In this document: positions 19,181-23,324 of the stretch, piece by piece
Layout of the letters: every line of letters begins with the position of its first letter
Position numbering within the stretch: the stretch's first letter is position 1
DNA from: Blakeslea trispora
Taxonomy: Eukaryota > Mucoromycota > Mucoromycetes > Mucorales > Choanephoraceae
Reading direction: 5' to 3'
DNA: 23,324 nucleotides
Assembly (NCBI GenBank): GCA_025331445.1
Contig: JAIWNE010000237.1
Span: forward strand, 1 to 23,324
The notes under the pieces: model-generated
The model's input: the letters and a program-made list of their open reading frames with translations, nothing else
Told to the model about the DNA's origin: nothing
Database searches by the model: none
Position numbers and translations under genes: made by a program

Positions 19181-21512
19181 ATGTCTGCTTCTTCTGCTAC
19201 TCAAAACTCATTGTGCGATTGCTTGCAATGTATCACCTATATCACTCAAGGTAGTGGCATGAAAAAGCGTGCTTATGAGTACCATCAAACTCGTGAGCTT
19301 ATCAAAAGAGCTAGAGAAGGTAATATCCATTAAAGCCATTCTTATTAATGACATTTATTAACTCTCAATTGTGTAGGTCCATCTGCCTCTGATATCAACA
19401 CCAACTCTAATGCTGATACTGCCGTCGATGAAACTTTTGCTGATGAAGGTAACATTTAATGCACTTGAGTAAATTATATATGTTAGTCATTATCTTATTA
19501 GAAATGAACTTCTCTTATAATCAAGCTGATTTCGATTTTACTGCAGCTGAAGATGCTAGTCATGAAGGTATGTCTTTATTTATATAATAGGTTTTTGTTC
19601 GTTAGTTAGTTAACTTACTTTTTATGTTTTATTTTTAAAACCTGCATTTGAGCTTCCTCGCAACGACAACTTATCATCTACCCCAATTGCTTCTTTGTTG
19701 TTTGTGATGCTTGTCTTGTTGCGCAAGAACCAGTTGACTGATATATCAAGTGAAGCCATCATGCTCTTCTGTAACATGGTCCTTTGTTTAACTCAAGAAA
19801 GCTTCCGGTTTCCTAAGTCGATCGCTACTTTCGATAGTTGGTGTCATTCCGCTGGTTCTTTTGGGTTTGGTGTTAAGGAGTATGCCAGCTGTATCACTTG
19901 CCATGCAATTCGTCCGTATGATAACAAAGCTGAAAGACAAGCTCTTCTTGAACAGCCTAAATGTCTTTACAATGGTCTTTTTCTTGGTTCTTTGCCTTGT
20001 CAGCAAAGCCTTTTGGCCCCCAACCAATATGGTACGATAGCTCCTGTCCGCTCATTCTTTTACAACTCTTTGACAGAGACTTTAAGATCCTTTTTCATGC
20101 GAGATGGATTTGTTGAAAATGTCTGCCAATAAAAAAGCCGCCGAGTTTTGCCTGGCATGCTCTCTGACATCTTCGACGGTCGAGTTTGGAACGAGTTCAA
20201 GGTTGATCCTACCGACAATGAGCCTTTCATCCTCCAAAGTAACTACAACCTCTTGCTCACCTTGAACTGTGACTGGTTTCAAGCCTACAAGGACAGCTAC
20301 AGCATAGGTGCCATCTATCTTACTATCCAAAACTTGCCTCGTGAGATAAGAAATCTTCGTACCAACACCATCTTGGTATGCTTGATTAATGGTCCAAAGG
20401 AGCCCAAGACATACGAGATGAATCGCTATCTCCGTCCCTTGGTTAAGGAACTTCTTGCATTGATGAACGGCGTAGAAATGCAGACAAGAAAGCATGGCAA
20501 GCAAGTTGTCAAGGCTGCACTTTCCTTGTGCATGATGGATCTGCCAGCCCAGCGAAAGGTAGCCGGTTTTACTTCTTTTAACTCCATTGATGCATGCATG
20601 AAATGTAAGAAGCAGTTTAAGGGTATTCAGAAAGGTGATAAAGCTCGAGACTTTACTGACTTTGAAGTCGAAAGATGGACAAGAAGATCATGTCAAGAGC
20701 ACCGTACCCAAGCTTCAAGATGGCTCAAGACAAAGACCGATAGTGAGCGTAAGGATCTAGAGAAAGAAAATGGTACCCGTTGGAGTGTTCTTCTGGAGTT
20801 GCCGTACTTCGATCCCATCCGCCATGTTGGAATCGATATTATGCATAATCTCCTTTTGGGGATTACCAAAAAAATGACAATAATTTGGACCAGCAACAAA
20901 GACACCAGCTTACCTATGCTCACAATGGGGAACCTGAAAGAAATTCAAGCAGTCCTTGAAAGCAAGTTCGTTCTTCCCTCTGGCCATGCTGTATCGTCGA
21001 TTGCTCGCAAGATTGCAATCGGAACTGGGTTTTCAAATCTCAAGGCAGATGAGTAGTCGACTTGGTTGTTGGTGTTGTCACCATACTTTCTACACAAGTA
21101 CATCGGCAAGAAGGCCTATGAGCATCGGATGCTATTGGTAAAGGCTTCTCGTGTTCTTCTTTCCCCCTGTTTGCCCCTCTCACAACTTGATGATGCTCAG
21201 AGTATGTTGAAAATGTTTTTGGTTAAATTTGAAAGTATCTATAAAGAGAAATCATTAATCACCATCAACTTTCATAATGCACTACATCTCAGAGAAACAA
21301 TTCTAGACTACTCAGCTTCACCATCGCATTGGTTGTTCAACTTCGAGCGATATAACCAAGACTTGAAGGGCATCAAAACCAACAGAAAAGACTGCGTCGA
21401 GAGAACTTACATAAACAAGTTCTTATTAAATGTTTATGCTGAAGATTTGATTGAAAATTTGACGCAATGTATTCCTGATCAAGACAAGGCTCTGTTATAT
21501 CCGAGAATATAA
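19181..21512 (+). pseudogene. Tnp2-type transposase of element D, with two stops and a lost acceptor
   Basis: Exons are 19181-19319, 19377-19448 and 19502-19567, and a long last exon runs to 21512. The first two introns (57 and 53 nt) are normal and phase 1. The third has a good donor, but the in-phase acceptor site (before 19642) reads AC, and the nearest AG (19651-19652) is out of phase. Stops in frame are TAA 20130-20132 and TAG 21054-21056; the frame is otherwise open, which would give about 715 residues. Core motifs match C: NYNLLLTLNCDWF, INGPKEP, RYLRPLVKELLALMNGV, MMDLPAQRKVAG, a CMKC pair, DIMHNLLLG and FNFERYN. The Cys-rich N-terminus is shorter (CDCLQC). This copy is probably inactive unless the stops are bypassed. 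AATAAA is at 21520. Confidence 0.75.
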
Positions 21513-21880
21513 CAGGCACAATAAAATTGAGTAAAGTGTGAAAACAAAGAAGTGATTAGAACCTGAACGGCCAAAAAGATAGATCAAAATCTGATCTGCG
21601 TTTATTTCAAATATGTGCCTTCTATTTATACTTTCATGATAACTGAGTAGCAATCCTTATTTAAACTGAGTGCAATTGATGATAGCTAATCGGGTGCTTT
21701 GGATAAAGGTTGATGCCTATTGCGCATTGACCAAAGGTTACCATTGGCGCAATTGTTTCGATCCAAGTGTCCTGATGTAAATGAAGTGTAATCCGATCTT
21801 TTATTTAGACTGAGCTAAGTGTCAATCTGGCTATGAATAATGAAGGGTCGTGTAACTAGGTACCCGCTTAGATCTAGATA
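21513..21880. other. Intergenic region between transposase and ORF2 of D
   Basis: AATAAA occurs at 21520-21525, just after the transposase stop. The remainder has no ORF of note and should include the ORF2 promoter. Confidence 0.4.
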
Positions 21881-22660
21881 ATGTCTCAGATGGAGTAGAA
21901 TGTAGGCTGTATACAACAGGCTCAAGTGCAAGATCTCTTTTGTGTTCAGAAGCCATCCTATCATGAATTGCTACGTCAAGAATATGATGATGCTGTCAAG
22001 ACTTTCTGCCTTTCTGACTTTCATACCATGTGGACGGGTAGTGAGCCTGCTTATGGCTTCGAGCAACTCCAGCCTAGTTCCTTTTTGTCAGTAAAGCCTG
22101 TTGCAACTATGCTCAAGGAGGAAATGTTCTCGTCTCTTGTTGAGTATTATACTCAGGTGTATGGGTCAATGTACTTGGATGAATATGCTGCTGTCTTGAA
22201 CCCCAAATCATTTTCAGTTCAAAGGAAGGCCCATAAGTTCAAGCGCATTAATATTCTGGGCAACAAGTTCAGCTCGGTTGATGCATCAACAACAAGCAAG
22301 CGAGGTTCGTATGCAATGGCCAATTATCCTGGCACCAACGGCCTTGAACTTAGGTATTGCCAAATACAATGTCTTTTTAGACATACTACCATGGTAGAAG
22401 AAGAAAACGGCGACCAATCGCCAACAACACATTACCTTGCCTTCGTGAGATGGTTTTGCAAGTCTGACTTGCAATTTTACTACTACAACAACCAAGACAC
22501 AACCAAGTTTGGCATGGAAGCCCTTCAAAAAGGCTTCGAGTCAAACTCAGTTGCTTCAATTATTCCTGTATCGCATTTGCATAGCCAAGTGGCAATTGTC
22601 CTTGACCACCTAAGCAACACTCATGTGGTTGTCCAGATAGAACCAAAGCTTATTGCTTAG
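21881..22660 (+). pseudogene. ORF2 accessory gene of element D, early in-frame stop
   Basis: The likely original start is the ATG at 21881 (MSQME), followed at codon 6 by TAG (21896-21898), after which the frame is open to the TAG at 22658-22660. The full frame would give 259 residues, compared with 226 in C. Homology to the C copy runs through GFEQLQ, a VEYYTQVYG segment, the FRHTT strand, HYLAFVRWF and SIIPVSHLHSQVAI. The product could still be made by starting further downstream: an in-frame ATG lies in FHTMWTG (about 22029), but this would cost the N-terminal 50 residues. I do not know its function. The transcript probably ends near AATAAA at 22850. Confidence 0.65.
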
Positions 22661-22830
22661 TTTAATCTCTTCTTGTCTCTCTTCTTGTCTCTCTTTTTTC
22701 TCTCTTTTTTTCTCTCTCTTTTTTGTTCTCTCTTTTTTGTTCTCTCTTTTTTGTTCTCTCTTTTTTGTTCTTTTTTCTCTCTCTCTCTTTTTTTTTACAT
22801 TTTTTTTACATTTTTTTTATAGATTTCTTT
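22661..22830 (+). repeat. Pyrimidine-rich simple repeat with a 14-bp unit
   Basis: About four copies of the unit TTTTTTGTTCTCTC (about 22719-22770) are embedded in a longer C/T tract directly after the ORF2 stop. The shorter TTCTCTC-rich tract after the transposase of C (12500-12540) is similar. It is probably the 3' untranslated region expanded by slippage. Confidence 0.75.
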
Positions 22831-22855
22831 TTGTTAATTTTTTTATTCAAATAAA

Positions 22856-23097
22856 TTTTCCTTTCTTTTCTTCAATATTTAAATCATATAAGCGAACCCC
22901 TGTTTCCTTACTTTTGCTAAGTTAGGCTTAATGGGTATGAATCTTTAGCTTTAGTACTCAGAACTGTAACAAAAGCAGCGATCTCATGTAACAGAGGTAA
23001 GTAAGGAGTGTACATGTCAACGTCAGGCTTATTTTAATACAAATGTTTATTAATAGCAAAAAAAAGAGAAAAAACAAAAGCAAAGAAAAGACGAAAT
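22856..23097. other. Convergent 3' intergenic region in element D
   Basis: This separates ORF2 (+) from ORF3 (-) and has no ORF of note. In C the corresponding gap is only 58 bp, so D has gained or kept about 380 bp more here. Confidence 0.4.
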
Positions 23098-23324
23098 CTA
23101 CTCATTCAAAGCCCAACGAGGAAGAGGGCGACGAAGCTCTTCGGACAGAGCTGCTTCAACGTTTCTACGACGACGAGTAGCACGTACATGTTCTTTTTTG
23201 CTTCTTCTGTCCGCGTCGTCCAAGCGAGAGAAAAAACTGTTCAACTAGAAACACTGTCGTTATTACGCTTAACAGAAAACAAATATTCACAAACTTACCT
23301 TTCAGAACGCCAGGAAGAAAACCA
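23098..23324 (-). CDS. ORF3 of element D, 3' end only (partial)
   Basis: The last exon is 23236-23098 and the previous exon runs from the window edge to 23299. The intron is 62 nt (23298-23237), with donor GTAAGT and acceptor AACAG in phase 2. The upstream AG (CTAG) would put a stop in frame or break homology, so I chose CAG. The spliced end reads WFSSWRSES, then FFSRLDDADRRSKK, an Arg-rich stretch, and LPRWALNE before the stop. It matches the C-terminus of ORF3 in element C (FFDKLDEL, ADNRR, LPSWAVDHELL) and shows the same convergent orientation. The Arg-rich tail suggests nucleic acid binding or nuclear import. The start and most of the gene lie beyond the window. Confidence 0.65.

Larger units (their letters stand above)
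16499..23324 (+). mobile_element. Element D: CACTA transposon of the A/B family, right end beyond window
   Basis: The left tip is CACTACACCTAA at 16499, two bases after the right tip of C. The next 300 bp align with the left ends of A and B: palindromic subterminal motif, then a GATTTTGCTTATGAAACTTGC-type segment, then GTGCTTAAAG and TTTTTGGCAGTGATTTTTT. Unlike A and B it carries genes: a Tnp2 transposase (19181-21512, with stops), ORF2 (21881-22660, one stop) and the 3' end of ORF3 on the minus strand (to 23098). No right terminal repeat (TGTAGTG) occurs before the window ends. That the left tip and the genes belong to one element is inferred from the order, and an undetected insertion between 16820 and 19180 is possible. 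Confidence 0.6.

Noticed and set aside
20130..21898. Stop codon reassignment or programmed readthrough in element D
   Set aside because: The element C genes in the same window use TAA and TAG as ordinary terminators, and D also has a splice-site lesion. Decay is the simpler reading.
1..23324. CRISPR array, operon, riboswitch or other bacterial-type system
   Set aside because: No regularly spaced direct repeats with unique spacers, and introns plus a eukaryotic-type tRNA show the DNA is eukaryotic.

Overview
The window looks like a repeat-rich, AT-rich stretch of an early-diverging fungus, probably of the Mucorales type. This rests on short spliceosomal introns of 52-72 nt with GTAAGT-like donors and TAG acceptors, a eukaryotic tRNA-Ala gene, a Ty3/gypsy-type element and Tnp2-type CACTA transposases. 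The taxonomic call is an inference. No ordinary host protein gene is evident. Apart from the tRNA, almost everything belongs to mobile DNA.

Layout. (1) 1-2064: the 3' part of a broken LTR retrotransposon, made of the end of pol, an unusual extra ORF after pol, and a 3' LTR. (2) 2138-2210: a tRNA-Ala(AGC) gene on the minus strand, in about 200 bp between the LTR and the first CACTA tip. (3) 2267-5265 and 5269-8230: elements A and B, two non-autonomous CACTA-like elements of about 3 kb, head to tail with a 3-nt spacer. (4) 8234-16496: element C, a complete CACTA element of about 8.3 kb with perfect 12-bp terminal inverted repeats. (5) 16499 to the right edge: element D, whose left tip resembles A and B but which carries C-like genes; its right end lies outside the window.

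C and D share one gene plan. A spliced Tnp2-type transposase (+) is followed by a 226-259 codon accessory ORF2 (+), then by a convergent spliced ORF3 (-) with a coiled coil. C also has a small spliced ORF4 candidate (+). The C genes are intact as read. D has three in-frame stop codons and a lost splice acceptor but keeps its frame otherwise. ORF3 or ORF2 may do the TnpA-like job of binding subterminal repeats, but the sequence does not prove this.

The strongest structural observation is the junction geometry. A|GTG|B abut as TGTAGTG-NNN-CACTACA. C appears to have inserted, with a 2-bp CT duplication, into an equivalent B|GCT|D junction. The window thus shows a head-to-tail CACTA array with a second family nested in one of its seams.
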